Positions 35,134-44,200 of a stretch of 64,000 nucleotides of DNA are shown piece by piece (position 1 is the stretch's first letter; every line of letters starts with the position of its first letter). The notes below the pieces were generated by a model. The model had not been told where the DNA came from. It searched no databases and saw only the letters and a list, made by a program, of their open reading frames with translations. The position numbers and the translations under genes were made by a program. The stretch covers positions 49,767 through 113,766 of the forward strand of contig NZ_JAQZAM010000017.1 of NCBI RefSeq assembly GCF_028737215.1, written 5' to 3'. The stretch is from Actinomycetospora chibensis (GTDB lineage Bacteria; Actinomycetota; Actinomycetes; Mycobacteriales; Pseudonocardiaceae).

Positions 35134-36324
35134 CTACCCCCGCCGGACGGCCGGGGCCCGGGTCGCGCGCACCTCGTCGTAGATCGCCGCGTGCCGCTGC
35201 GCCGACGCCGACCACCGGTACCGGCCCGCGGTGTTCAGCCCCCCCGCAACGAGACGCCGGCGCAGGGCCGTGTCCGCGTACATCTCCATCATCGAGGCGG
35301 CGAGCGCTGCGCTGTCGCCCGAGCGCGGCAGCAGGGCGTCGTGGTGGTCGAGCAGGTACTCGCGGAACACCGGGAGGTCGCCCGCGACGACGGGCAGGCC
35401 GGCGGCCATCGCCTCGAGCACGGCCAGCCCCCAGCCCTCCTTGACCGACGGGAAGCACAGGGCGTCCGCGCTGCGGTACCAGGCGCCGAGCTCGTCGTCG
35501 CTGACGGTGCCGAGGAGGACGACGTCCTCGCCGAGGGTGAGGCCGAGGCCCGGGAGCGCGGCGAGCGTGGCCTCGCGGTAGGGCGCGTAGTCCTGGAACG
35601 AGTGCCCGCCGACGACGGCGAGCATCGGCGGGTGCGCCATCCGGCGGACCAGCTCCCCGAGCGCCTCGAACGCGTGGTGGGTGCCCTTGCGCGGCTCCAC
35701 CCCGCCGACGGCGAGGAAGAGGAAGCGGTCCCCCCGACCCGACGACGCACCCACACGCGTGCGCATCTCCGCGCGGCGTTCGGGGCTGATCGGCGGGAAG
35801 CGGTCCGGGTCGACGCCGTTCGGGACGACCGTGGACTCGGTCGCGTAGTGATCGTGCAGGACGCGGCGCCAGTACTCGCTCACGACGAGCACGCGGTCCG
35901 GCTCGATGATCGCCTCGCGCTGGCAGGAGACCAGCGCGGGCGTCGTGAAGTCGTCGACGTGGTGCACGGTGCGCACCACCGACACCGGGGCGCCGGCCGC
36001 GCGGACGCGCGCCGCGGCGCGGGCGGCGATGCAGTCCTGGGCGTGCAGCACGTCCGCGCCGTCCGCGAGCTCGCCGAGGGCGCCGGTCAGGGCGTCGATC
36101 GAGGCGAACACGCGGTCGGTCAGCGTGCCGTCCCTCGCCGGGGCCGGCAGCACCGTGTGCGGCACCGTCGTGGGCCGGAACAGCCGGTCGCCCTGGGTGA
36201 CGAGGTGGACCCGCCGCCCCAGGTCGTGCAGCGCCTCGGCCAGCGCCAGCGTGTGCACCATCCCGCCGCGCGGCGACGTGGAGTGGGTGACCAGCACGAT
36301 TCCCGGTCCGTCCCCTGGGCTCAC
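35134..36324 (-). CDS. GT4-type glycosyltransferase, MSMEG_0565 family
   Basis: This 396-residue GT-B protein has the N-terminal GIVLVTHSTSPRGGMVHTLALAEAL, the central FLFLAVGGVEPRKGTHHAFEAL (about residue 205) and the sugar-nucleotide motif SVKEGWGLAVLEAMAAGLPVV (about residue 310). The overall sequence matches the MSMEG_0565 family found with nitrilase, radical SAM and GNAT genes in nitrogen-starvation clusters, where it may glycosylate an unknown product. GTG 36324 overlaps the fdrA-like stop, so the order on this strand is arcC, fdrA, glycosyltransferase, transporter. Confidence 0.82.
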   Translation of the reverse strand: MSPGDGPGIVLVTHSTSPRGGMVHTLALAEALHDLGRRVHLVTQGDRLFRPTTVPHTVLPAPARDGTLTDRVFASIDALTGALGELADGADVLHAQDCIAARAAARVRAAGAPVSVVRTVHHVDDFTTPALVSCQREAIIEPDRVLVVSEYWRRVLHDHYATESTVVPNGVDPDRFPPISPERRAEMRTRVGASSGRGDRFLFLAVGGVEPRKGTHHAFEALGELVRRMAHPPMLAVVGGHSFQDYAPYREATLAALPGLGLTLGEDVVLLGTVSDDELGAWYRSADALCFPSVKEGWGLAVLEAMAAGLPVVAGDLPVFREYLLDHHDALLPRSGDSAALAASMMEMYADTALRRRLVAGGLNTAGRYRWSASAQRHAAIYDEVRATRAPAVRRG

Positions 36325-37856
36325 AGCGCGAGCTCCGCCAGCGCGGGCTCGCGCCGGGCGATCGCGGCGGCGGCCAGCGATGCCCGCGCCGCGGTCTCGG
36401 TGACCACGCACCCGGCCTCCCGGAACGCCCGGCGCTGGCGCTCGAACCCCTGCGGGTCGTGCTCGGTGCCCAGGACGTAGACGACGACCCGGGGGCCGCC
36501 GTCGGCGGTGATCGCGGCGCAGACCGGGGCGAGCTCGCCGGCCGGGTCCGGGTGCGCCCCGTACCCGAGGACGACGTCGAGCACGATCGCCGCCACCTCG
36601 GGGTCGCGGCCCTGCTCGCGCAGGTGTTCGATGCGCGCCTCGGGATCGATCATCGGGTGCGGTCGCCCGCGGGTGTACTCCTCCTCGCCCAGGTCGAGGC
36701 AGACGTGCGCGGACGCCGGGGCCGGCAGGCCCAGCTCCTTGTCCACCGGGGTGTTCGAGTACACCGGGCCGAGGACACGGCCCAGGACGACCAGCGACTC
36801 GTAGCAGAGGGTCCCGCCGGAGAACAGCCCGCGCACGAGCGTGCGCTCCGGTCCGATCGCGGCGATCGCCGCCTCGACCTGGGTCCGCAGGCCGAGGGTG
36901 ACGTCGGGTCGTGGATGACCGAGGCGGTCCAGGACGGCGAGCACCCCGGTCTCGAGGGTGGGGGAGACCCCAGGCTCCTCCAGCCCGATGAGCGCGGCCA
37001 CGAGGGGCGTGTCGCCGGCTTCCGCGGTCACGGTGGCCGCGACCCGGGCGTCCGGCGGCTTGGAGACGAGCAGGATCGCCTCGGTGGACGGGTCGGCCGC
37101 GAGCGCGCGGACCGCCGTGCGGCCCATGATCCCGCCGACGTCGGCGCTGAGATCGCGCCCGCCCAGTCCCACCACGTGCGTCACGCCGACGCCGGCGCGG
37201 TCGAGCAGCACGGCCGCCTCCTGCGCGCCGGTGCCCGCCGCCGCGACGACGGCGACCGCCCCGGTGCGCTCGGCGAGGGGGGCGACGACGTTGGCGAAGC
37301 CCAGGCAGGTGCGGCCGAGCATCGCGGTGCCGGCGCCCGGGCCCATGACGAGCAGGCCGAGCTGCTCGGCCCGGGTCTTGAGCTCGACCTCGGCGGCGAC
37401 GGGGACGTTGTCGCTGAACAGCAGGACGTGCAGGCCCTCGCTCAGCGCCTTGTGGGTCTCGAGGGCGGCGTGGTCGCCCGGCACGGAGATGACCGCGACG
37501 TTGCCGCCGGCGAGGCGCGCGAGCGCCTCCGTCTGGGTGCGCGCGGTGGCTTCGGCGGCGTCGGCGCCGTTCTCGGCGGCGCGGGCCGAGAACATCGCGT
37601 CCCGCCCGGCCTCCTCGGCCGCCTCGAGCGCGTCCTGCGACGCCGCCCGCACCGCGAGCACGAGGTCGCCCGGGGCGGCACCCTCCAGGTCGTCGCCGGC
37701 GAAGCCCTCCTGCTCGAGCGTCTCCAGGTTGCCCGGCGTCGCCATCGCCGCGGTCGCCCAGTCGACGCCCTCGACGGCACGCATCGCGCGGGTGCCGGAG
37801 AGCTGGACGACGGAGTCCAGGTAGGTGTCCTTGATGATCCGGACCCGCGTCGTCAC
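36321..37856 (-). CDS. allF: FdrA/AllF homologue, oxamate carbamoyltransferase subunit
   Basis: This 511-residue protein of the succinyl-CoA synthetase alpha/FdrA type begins RVRIIKDTYLDSVVQLSGTR and carries GNVAVISVPGDHAALETHKAL (about residue 135), LLVMGPGAGTAMLGRTCLGFANVV, VVAAAGTGAQEAAVLLDRAGVG, GLGGRDLSADVGGIM and a C-terminal RGLFSGGTLCYESL. In E. coli the AllF, AllG and AllH proteins make oxamic transcarbamylase. GTG 37856 overlaps the carbamate kinase stop by 4 bases. Its partners allG and allH are 8 kb away on the opposite strand; all three products could assemble in trans. Confidence 0.85.
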   Translation of the reverse strand: MTTRVRIIKDTYLDSVVQLSGTRAMRAVEGVDWATAAMATPGNLETLEQEGFAGDDLEGAAPGDLVLAVRAASQDALEAAEEAGRDAMFSARAAENGADAAEATARTQTEALARLAGGNVAVISVPGDHAALETHKALSEGLHVLLFSDNVPVAAEVELKTRAEQLGLLVMGPGAGTAMLGRTCLGFANVVAPLAERTGAVAVVAAAGTGAQEAAVLLDRAGVGVTHVVGLGGRDLSADVGGIMGRTAVRALAADPSTEAILLVSKPPDARVAATVTAEAGDTPLVAALIGLEEPGVSPTLETGVLAVLDRLGHPRPDVTLGLRTQVEAAIAAIGPERTLVRGLFSGGTLCYESLVVLGRVLGPVYSNTPVDKELGLPAPASAHVCLDLGEEEYTRGRPHPMIDPEARIEHLREQGRDPEVAAIVLDVVLGYGAHPDPAGELAPVCAAITADGGPRVVVYVLGTEHDPQGFERQRRAFREAGCVVTETAARASLAAAAIARREPALAELAL

Positions 37857-38821
37857 GCCCGCCCCCCCACGATCCGCGTGCCGATGCGGTCGTCGGCGTG
37901 CGTCCCGACGGCGTCGAGGGAGGGCCCGGCGCGGTCGGCCGTGGTGATCACCGCCGTGCGGCCGCCCTCCTTGATGAAGCGCACGGCGGCGCGGACCTTC
38001 GGCCCCATGCTGCCGTCGGGGAACTGGCCGTCGTTCAGATGCTCGGCCGCCTGGTCGACGGTCATCTCCTCGATGGCGCGCTGCTGCGGCGTCCCGAAGT
38101 CGAGGTGGACCTTGGCGGTGTCGGTGACCAGGACCAGCGCGTCGGCGTTCACCGACGCCGCGAGCCGCTGCGCGGTGAAGTCCTTGTCGATCACGGCGTC
38201 GATGCCCTCGAGGCCGCGGTCGCCGGCCATCACCGGGATGCCGCCTCCGCCGGCCGCCACCACGATCATGTGCTGCTCGATGAGCGCGCGGATGGCGTCG
38301 ACCTCGACGATGCCGACGGGCTTCGGGGAAGCGACCACCCGCCGGTACCCGCGGTCGCCGTCCTTGACGATCTGCCAGTTCCGGGCCGCGGCCAGGCGCC
38401 GTGCCTGGTCCTCGGTGAAGAAGGGGCCGACGGGCTTGGTGGGCCTGTCGAAGGCGGGGTCGGCCGGGTCGACCATCACGTGGGTCACCACCGACACCAC
38501 GCCGGGCAGGCGGCCGCGGCCCTCGGCGAGCAGGGCCAGGCTGAGCAGGCTCCCGAGCTGGCCCTGCGTCATCGAGTTGACGCAGAACAGGGGGAGGGCG
38601 GGGACGATGTCCGCGGCCTCGTCCTGCTGGATGGCGAGGTTGCCCACCTGCGGGCCGTTGCCGTGGACCAGGACGACGTTCCAGCCGGCGTCGCGCAGCG
38701 CGCACACGGCGACCGCCATGGCGCGGGCGTTGCGCGACTGTTCCTCGTAGGTCCCGGACTGGCCGTTGCGGGTGATGGCGTTGCCGCCGAGCGCGACCAC
38801 TGCGGTCCTGGGCACGAGCAC
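37853..38821 (-). CDS. arcC: Carbamate kinase
   Basis: Carbamate kinase transfers phosphate from carbamoyl phosphate to ADP, yielding ATP, CO2 and ammonia. The 322-residue protein has the amino-acid-kinase fold: VVALGGNAITRNGQSGTYEE (about residue 8), VLVHGNGPQVGNLAIQQDEA, MIVVAAGGGGIPVMAGDRG, DALVLVTDTAKVHLDFGTPQ and GSMGPKVRAAVRFIKEGG. With the fdrA-like gene downstream it suits the end of an allantoin/oxamate pathway (AllK role) rather than arginine deiminase. The promoter box at 38858-38867 lies 36 bases upstream. Confidence 0.93.
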   Translation of the reverse strand: MLVPRTAVVALGGNAITRNGQSGTYEEQSRNARAMAVAVCALRDAGWNVVLVHGNGPQVGNLAIQQDEAADIVPALPLFCVNSMTQGQLGSLLSLALLAEGRGRLPGVVSVVTHVMVDPADPAFDRPTKPVGPFFTEDQARRLAAARNWQIVKDGDRGYRRVVASPKPVGIVEVDAIRALIEQHMIVVAAGGGGIPVMAGDRGLEGIDAVIDKDFTAQRLAASVNADALVLVTDTAKVHLDFGTPQQRAIEEMTVDQAAEHLNDGQFPDGSMGPKVRAAVRFIKEGGRTAVITTADRAGPSLDAVGTHADDRIGTRIVGGRA

Positions 38822-38857
38822 TCCTCATCGGCAACCGGAGCTGTCAGGTCGTCGACT

Positions 38858-38867
38858 ATAGTAGATG
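38858..38867 (-). promoter_or_regulatory. Shared 10-base box, copy C, upstream of carbamate kinase
   Basis: On the minus strand this reads CATCTACTAT, identical to the box before the comA-like gene. TACTAT would be a -10 element for the carbamate kinase transcript. The element overlaps CTATAG and lies in the 69-base gap to the divergent hypothetical gene. Confidence 0.5.
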
Positions 38868-38890
38868 ATCGTGTCGGGAGGTGGTCGCAG

Positions 38891-39487
38891 ATGAGGAGCG
38901 TCGAGACCTCGGGGGACGGGGACTGGGACGCCGCCCGGGCGCGGTGGCGCTCGGCGGCGAACCGCCTCTGGGCGGCAGCGCTCACCGACGCCGAGGGTTA
39001 CCGGCGCCTCGCCGAGGGCGTCGGCGACCGGCTCGCCGAGCTGCGACGCACGACGGCGACGCCCGCCGAGCTGCTGGCGATGGAGGAGCGACCGGACGCC
39101 GTACTCGTGGACGCCGCGGCGTGCGCGGTGCGCGCCGACGAGATCGAGGCCGAGCGGGCACGGGCCCGCCGGGCCGCGCTCGTCGCCGCGGGGCGGGAGG
39201 AGGGCCGGACCTGGGTGGTGCTGGAGGAGGGGTTCACCCGCTCCGTGTCGATGCACCTGCCGACCGGCCTCGCCCTGGTGGCGATCGACGAGCCCTACCG
39301 CGACTCCGAGCCGCACGGTGTCGCGGAGGTGGCGCTCGCCGCGGACACCGGCGAGGTGCTCGCCGGGGGTGACGACGACACGGCCTGGTTCGCCACGCGC
39401 GCCGAGCGCGACGCCGCGCTCGCGCAGCGCCGCGCGGAGATCGGGTCCCTTGACGGCGGCGGGCGGATGGTTTCCGATGAGCGATGA
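38891..39487 (+). CDS. Hypothetical protein upstream of the radical SAM gene
   Basis: This 198-residue protein, from ATG 38891 with GGGAGG upstream, has a helical N-terminal half (ARARWRSAANRLWAAALTD, RRLAEGVGDRLAELRRT), a charged segment ADEIEAERARARRAALVAAG and a C-terminal beta-rich half (TWVVLEEGFTRSVSMHLPTG, LVAIDEPYRDSEPHGVAEV). I do not recognise the family; there is no Cys cluster or membrane segment. It is co-directional with the radical SAM and GNAT genes (40-base gap) and divergent from carbamate kinase, so it may belong to the same nitrogen-response operon. Confidence 0.6.
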   Translation: MRSVETSGDGDWDAARARWRSAANRLWAAALTDAEGYRRLAEGVGDRLAELRRTTATPAELLAMEERPDAVLVDAAACAVRADEIEAERARARRAALVAAGREEGRTWVVLEEGFTRSVSMHLPTGLALVAIDEPYRDSEPHGVAEVALAADTGEVLAGGDDDTAWFATRAERDAALAQRRAEIGSLDGGGRMVSDER

Positions 39488-39527
39488 ACGTTTCCTGTAA
39501 TCAACGAGGATCGAGGGTGGATCAGGG

Positions 39528-40715
39528 ATGACAGGGGTCCTGCGTTCCGACACGGGTCACGAGATCGCGCCGCTCGACGACCCGGGGGAGACCCCCACCC
39601 CCGCGGACGTCGCGGCGTTGATCGTGGAGCTGCAGAGCGCGGGTCTGCGCACGGACGCCGACGTCGAGACCCGCACCGGCGGGGCCGGGCCGTCGGACTC
39701 CGGGATGCTGTGGATCGAGGGCATGCCGGTGACGGTCCCCGTCCGCACCGAGGAGGCCCGGCGCTCGCCCTACGTGCTGCGGCCCGAGGACGACGGCGGC
39801 CGCGCGATCTACCGCGACGGCCGGCGGCTCGCCTCGGTCGCCGCGTCCCATCGCCCGCGCTACTACGACCGCGAGACCGCCGACGGCGTCCCGTACTGGA
39901 AGATCGCGCTGCTGCACCTGGACTCGATGGCCAGCACCGTCGTCCAGACCTGCAACTACTGGAACACGGCCGACCAGTGCCGCTTCTGCGGGATCGGCGT
40001 CTCGCTGGCCGCGGGCAGCACCATCGTGAAGAAGACGCCCGAGCAGCTCGGCGAGGTCTCGGTGGCCGCGAAGGAGCTCGACGGCGCGGTGGACGCCACC
40101 CTGACCACCGGCAGCTCGACCGCGCCCGACCGCGGCGCGCGCTACGTCGCCCGGTGCGGCCGGGCCGTCAAGGACGCCTCCGGGCTCCCGGTGGAGATCC
40201 AGTTCGAGCCGCCGCGGGACCTCGCGATCCTCGACGAGGTCCACGACATGGGCGGGTCCGACGCCGTCGGCATCCACGTCGAGTCCTTCGACCCGCAGGT
40301 GCTGGCCCACGTCGCACCGGGCAAGGCGCGCACCGGGATCGAGACCTACTTCCGGACGTGGGAGCGCGCGGTCGAGCTGTGGGGGTCGGGTCGCGTGTCG
40401 ACCTACGTCATCCTCGGCATGGGCGAGGACCCCGACCTGACCGTCGAGGCCTGCCGGCGCGCGGTGGACATCGGCGTCTACCCGTTCGTCGTCCCGCTGC
40501 GTCCCGTCGCGGGGAGCCTCATGGAGGACTGGGCGCCCCCGCCCGGCCCGTACAGCAACCGCATCTACTGGCAGGTCGCCGCGTACATGAGCCGGCGGGG
40601 CATGAGCGCGGACGACGCGGTGGCCGGCTGCGCGCGGTGCCAGGCGTGCTCGGCGATCAACGCGGTCCAGCAGCCGCTGCTGCAGATCGGCCCGCGTCCG
40701 GGCTCCGCCTCGTGA
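39528..40715 (+). CDS. Radical SAM protein, MSMEG_0568 family
   Basis: This 395-residue radical SAM enzyme has its [4Fe-4S] cysteines in CNYWNTADQCRFCGIG (about residue 142), spaced Cys-x8-Cys-x2-Cys instead of the common Cys-x3-Cys-x2-Cys. A second motif, CARCQACSAINAVQ, at about residue 367 could hold an auxiliary cluster. AIYRDGRRLASVAASHRPRYY, TLTTGSSTAPDRGARYVA and VEIQFEPPRDLAIL match the MSMEG_0568/Nit1C family. The biochemical role is unknown; it is always found with the GNAT, AIR-synthase-like and nitrilase genes. The GNAT gene begins 10 bases after its stop. Confidence 0.87.
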   Translation: MTGVLRSDTGHEIAPLDDPGETPTPADVAALIVELQSAGLRTDADVETRTGGAGPSDSGMLWIEGMPVTVPVRTEEARRSPYVLRPEDDGGRAIYRDGRRLASVAASHRPRYYDRETADGVPYWKIALLHLDSMASTVVQTCNYWNTADQCRFCGIGVSLAAGSTIVKKTPEQLGEVSVAAKELDGAVDATLTTGSSTAPDRGARYVARCGRAVKDASGLPVEIQFEPPRDLAILDEVHDMGGSDAVGIHVESFDPQVLAHVAPGKARTGIETYFRTWERAVELWGSGRVSTYVILGMGEDPDLTVEACRRAVDIGVYPFVVPLRPVAGSLMEDWAPPPGPYSNRIYWQVAAYMSRRGMSADDAVAGCARCQACSAINAVQQPLLQIGPRPGSAS

Positions 40716-40725
40716 GGGGTCACCC

Positions 40726-41199
40726 GTGACCGAGGTGCGGGTCGCGCCCGCGCAGGCCGACTGCCGCCTCGTCGCGGACGCCGCGGAGGCCGAGGAGCAC
40801 CACCGCATCCGGCGGGCGGTGTTCGTGGCCGAGCAGGGCATCTTCGACGGGACCGACGTCGACGCCCACGACGCCCGGCCCGACGTGCTGCAGGTCGTCG
40901 CGTGGATCGACGGGCGGGCCGCCGGCGTGGTGCGGCTCTTCCCGCTGGCGGCGGGTGACCCCGACGGCGAGTGGCAGGGCGACCGGCTCGCCGTGCTCCC
41001 CGGGTTCCGCACCGCGCGCGTCGGTGGCCCGCTCGTCCGGTTCGCCGTCGCCACGGCGGCCGCGCGCGGGGGCAGGCGCATGGTCGCCCACGTGCAGCGG
41101 GACAACCGCCGCTTCTTCGAACGGCTGGGCTGGACCGCGCGGGCGGACGAGATCTACGCGGGCCGGCCCCACGTGGTCATGGACATCGCGCTGCGCTGA
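40726..41199 (+). CDS. GNAT acetyltransferase, MSMEG_0567 N-terminal type
   Basis: This 157-residue GNAT-fold protein has an N-terminal AEAEEHHRIRRAVFVAEQGIF, the acetyl-CoA loop LAVLPGFRTARVGGPLVRFA (about residue 87) and FFERLGWTARADEIYAGRPH at the end. In some mycobacteria this domain is fused to the AIR-synthase domain as MSMEG_0567; here the two halves are separate genes 19 kb apart. It is the last gene of the radical SAM operon and convergent with the large BTAD regulator gene. Confidence 0.82.
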   Translation: MTEVRVAPAQADCRLVADAAEAEEHHRIRRAVFVAEQGIFDGTDVDAHDARPDVLQVVAWIDGRAAGVVRLFPLAAGDPDGEWQGDRLAVLPGFRTARVGGPLVRFAVATAAARGGRRMVAHVQRDNRRFFERLGWTARADEIYAGRPHVVMDIALR

Positions 41200-41214
41200 G
41201 GGTCGTGGCGTCCG

Positions 41215-44200
41215 TCAGTGCGTGCTGGGTGACGGCACCGCGAGCCGCCCGCGCGCGACGAACCGGGTGCGCAGCTCGGGCGGCAGCGCGGCGGCGATCC
41301 GGTCGCGGGCCGCCTCCCGCGCCGACGGCGCGCCGATCTGCGCCACCACCAGGTCCGAGCGGGTCTGCGCGGCCACGGTCGCGGCGTCGGCGTCCCGCCC
41401 CAGGTGCTGGAGCGCCAGCGCCTCGTACTTCGTCGACCGGAACGTGCGGGCCTGCTCGAGGAGGGCCTCCGCGCGGGCGGGCTCCCAGCGGGCCTGCATC
41501 TCGAGCAGCCGCATCGCCGCCCGCGGCCGGAAGGGCAGGGGTCGGTCGAGCAGGGGCGCGGCGGCCTCGACCCGCGCCCCGGCGTCGTCGTCGCGGCCCG
41601 CCAGGAGGTCGCAGTCGGCGAGGGCCAGCAGGGCGTGCAGGCCTTGCTCCAGCTCGAGCGCCCCGCCGCCGCGGCTCGCCAGCTCGACGGCCTCCTCGGC
41701 GTGCTCGCGGGCCCGGCCGATGTCGCCGACCTCCTGCCACAGCCAGGACGTCGTCGTCTCGATCCCGGCGCGGTAGTAGCTGACGCCCGCCTCGTCGATC
41801 AGGCGCCGGGCGCGGTCCAGCGAGCGCAGCGCGCCGGCGAGGTCGCCGACGTCGCCCCGGGCCAGCCCGCAGAAGAACAGGCTCTGCAGCAGGGTGCGGA
41901 ACTCGCCGGTGCGCGTGCACAGCGCGACCGCCCGCTCCAGCACCGCGCGAGCCTCGGCGAAGCGGTCCATGTGCTGCAGGAGCGCGCCCCGGTAGGCCAT
42001 GGCGACCGCGCTCGTGGCGTCGTCGGCGTCGACGGCGAGCACCTGCTGGTAGGCGTGCGTCGCTCCCGTGTAGTCGCCGTCCCAGTGCCGGACGCGCCCG
42101 AGCAGCAGCAGTGAGGTCCGGCGCGCGCCCGGCGCCGCCGCCGCCGACTCGGCGAGGTGCCCGGCGCGCTCCGCGAGGTCCACGGCACCCAGCGCGTCGC
42201 GCGCCCAGAGCGCGGTCCAGCCGAGGCCCTCCAGGGCGCGCGCCTCGAGCTCTTCGTCGGCGAGGTCGCGGGCGAGGGCGAGCGCCTCGTCGTGGTCGTC
42301 GCGCGCGTCCTCGTGGTGCCCGAGGTCGGCCCGGACCCCTCCGCGGCGCACGAGCAGCGTGGCGTGCAGCGCCCGGTCACCGGCCCGGTCCGCGGCACCG
42401 AGAGCGGCGGTCAGGAGCTTGTCGGCCTCCTGGTGGGCGAAGACCATGTGCGCGGCGTCCGCCGCGGCCATCCACGACCTCGCCGCGGCCGCGTGGTCGC
42501 CGGCCGCCGCGTGGTGGGCGGCCGCGGCCTCCGGCCGGTCGGCGAGCAGGACCGCCGCGCGCCGATGCCTGCTGACGCGCACCGGCAGGGGAGCGGACTC
42601 GTAGGCGATCCGGCGCACGATGTCGTTGGCGAAGCGGTAGCGCGCGCCGTCGGTGAGCAGGAACCCGGCGCGGGTCGCGCGTCCGGCCCGGTGCGCGCAC
42701 TCCTCGACGCCCACTCCGCTCAGCGCGGCGACCTCGTCGAGCCCGAACGACGTCCCGAGCACCGCGGCCTGGGCCAGCAGCACCGTGACGTCCTCGGCCG
42801 TCGCGGCGAGCCGGCGCGACAGGGCCTCCTGCAGCGAGCCGGGGATGGCCGGGGCGGTCGGGTCGTCGGCCGCCACATCCTCTCCGGCCGGGCCGGTCTC
42901 GGGGTGGCGGAGCAGCTCGCTGACGAGCAGCGGCGAGCCCCCGGTCCAGGAGGAGAAGCGCTCGAGGTCCTGCTCCCGCCCGGCGGCTGTGAGCAGGGCG
43001 CGCAACGCCTCCCGGGACAGCGGCCCGACGTCGAGGACGGTGGCGACGTCGCGGAGGGTCTCCGCGGCGCCGGCCGACTCGGCGGTCCGTTCGGTCGCGA
43101 CGATCAGCACCCGGCGGGTCGCCAGGCGCGTGGCGAGGACGTGCAGCGCCTCGATCGTCGTCTGCCCGGCGTGCTCGAGGTCCTCGACGGCGAGCAGCAG
43201 GGGACGCGTCTCGCCGACCTGGCCGAACAGCTCCGCCATCGCCTCGAGCGTGCGTCGCCGGCGCAGCTCGGAGTGCGACGGGGCGGGTGCCCGGTGGGGG
43301 GCCACCTCGCCGACGAGGTCGGCGAGCGCGGCGCGATCGCGCTCCGAGAGCAGGTCCCCGGCCCCGGGCGCCAGGCGCAGGACGACGTCCCGGACGGCCT
43401 CGGCGAGCGGCTGGAGGTAGAGCGAGCGCTCCGCGCCCGAGCAGCGCACCGCCGCGACGAGCCCCCCGCTGCGCCGGGCCTCGACCCGCAGCGCCTGGCT
43501 GAGCGCGCTCTTGCCGATCCCGGCCTCCCCGGTGACCAGGACCAGGCCGCCCCGGCCCCGGGCCGCCGCCGACCAGGCCCGCGAGAGCACCGCGTGCTCC
43601 GACTCACGGCCGATGAGCGGCGACGGTTCCGGTGCGGAGGCCGTGGGTGGGGCCGAGAGCGGGGGCGGGGCCGGCTCGGGCTCGGCGACGGGTGCCTCCG
43701 ACCCGTGGCGCAGCACGGCGAGGAAGACCTCCTGCGTGCTCGGCGAGGGGTCGCTCCCGAGGTCGGTGGCGAGGTGGCGTCGCAGGTCGTCGTAGGCGCC
43801 GAGGGCATCGGCGTGCGCGCCGCGGCGCTCGTGGGCGGTCATGAGCGCCCGGGCGGCGGGCTCGTCCAGGGGGTTGTCGGTGAGGGCCCGGGACGCCTCG
43901 TCGACGGCCGTCTCGAGGTCGCCGAGGTCGAGGGCGGCGGTCCAGCGACAGGTGCGGGCCCGGGAGAGCGCGCCGGCGACCGACGCGCGGACCGTGTCGA
44001 CCCAGTCGGCGTCCGGTTCGCCGGCCAGGGGGACGCCCGCGGTCAGCAGTCCCTCGGCGACCTCGGCGCTCATCGCGGCGAGGGCCCGCAGTCCCCGCGT
44101 GAGCTCACGCTCGGCGGTGGCCACCAGGTCGAGCGCCTCGGAGACGTCGACGACGGTGGTGTCGTCGCGCACCAGCCGGTAGGCCCGCGGATCGCCCTCG

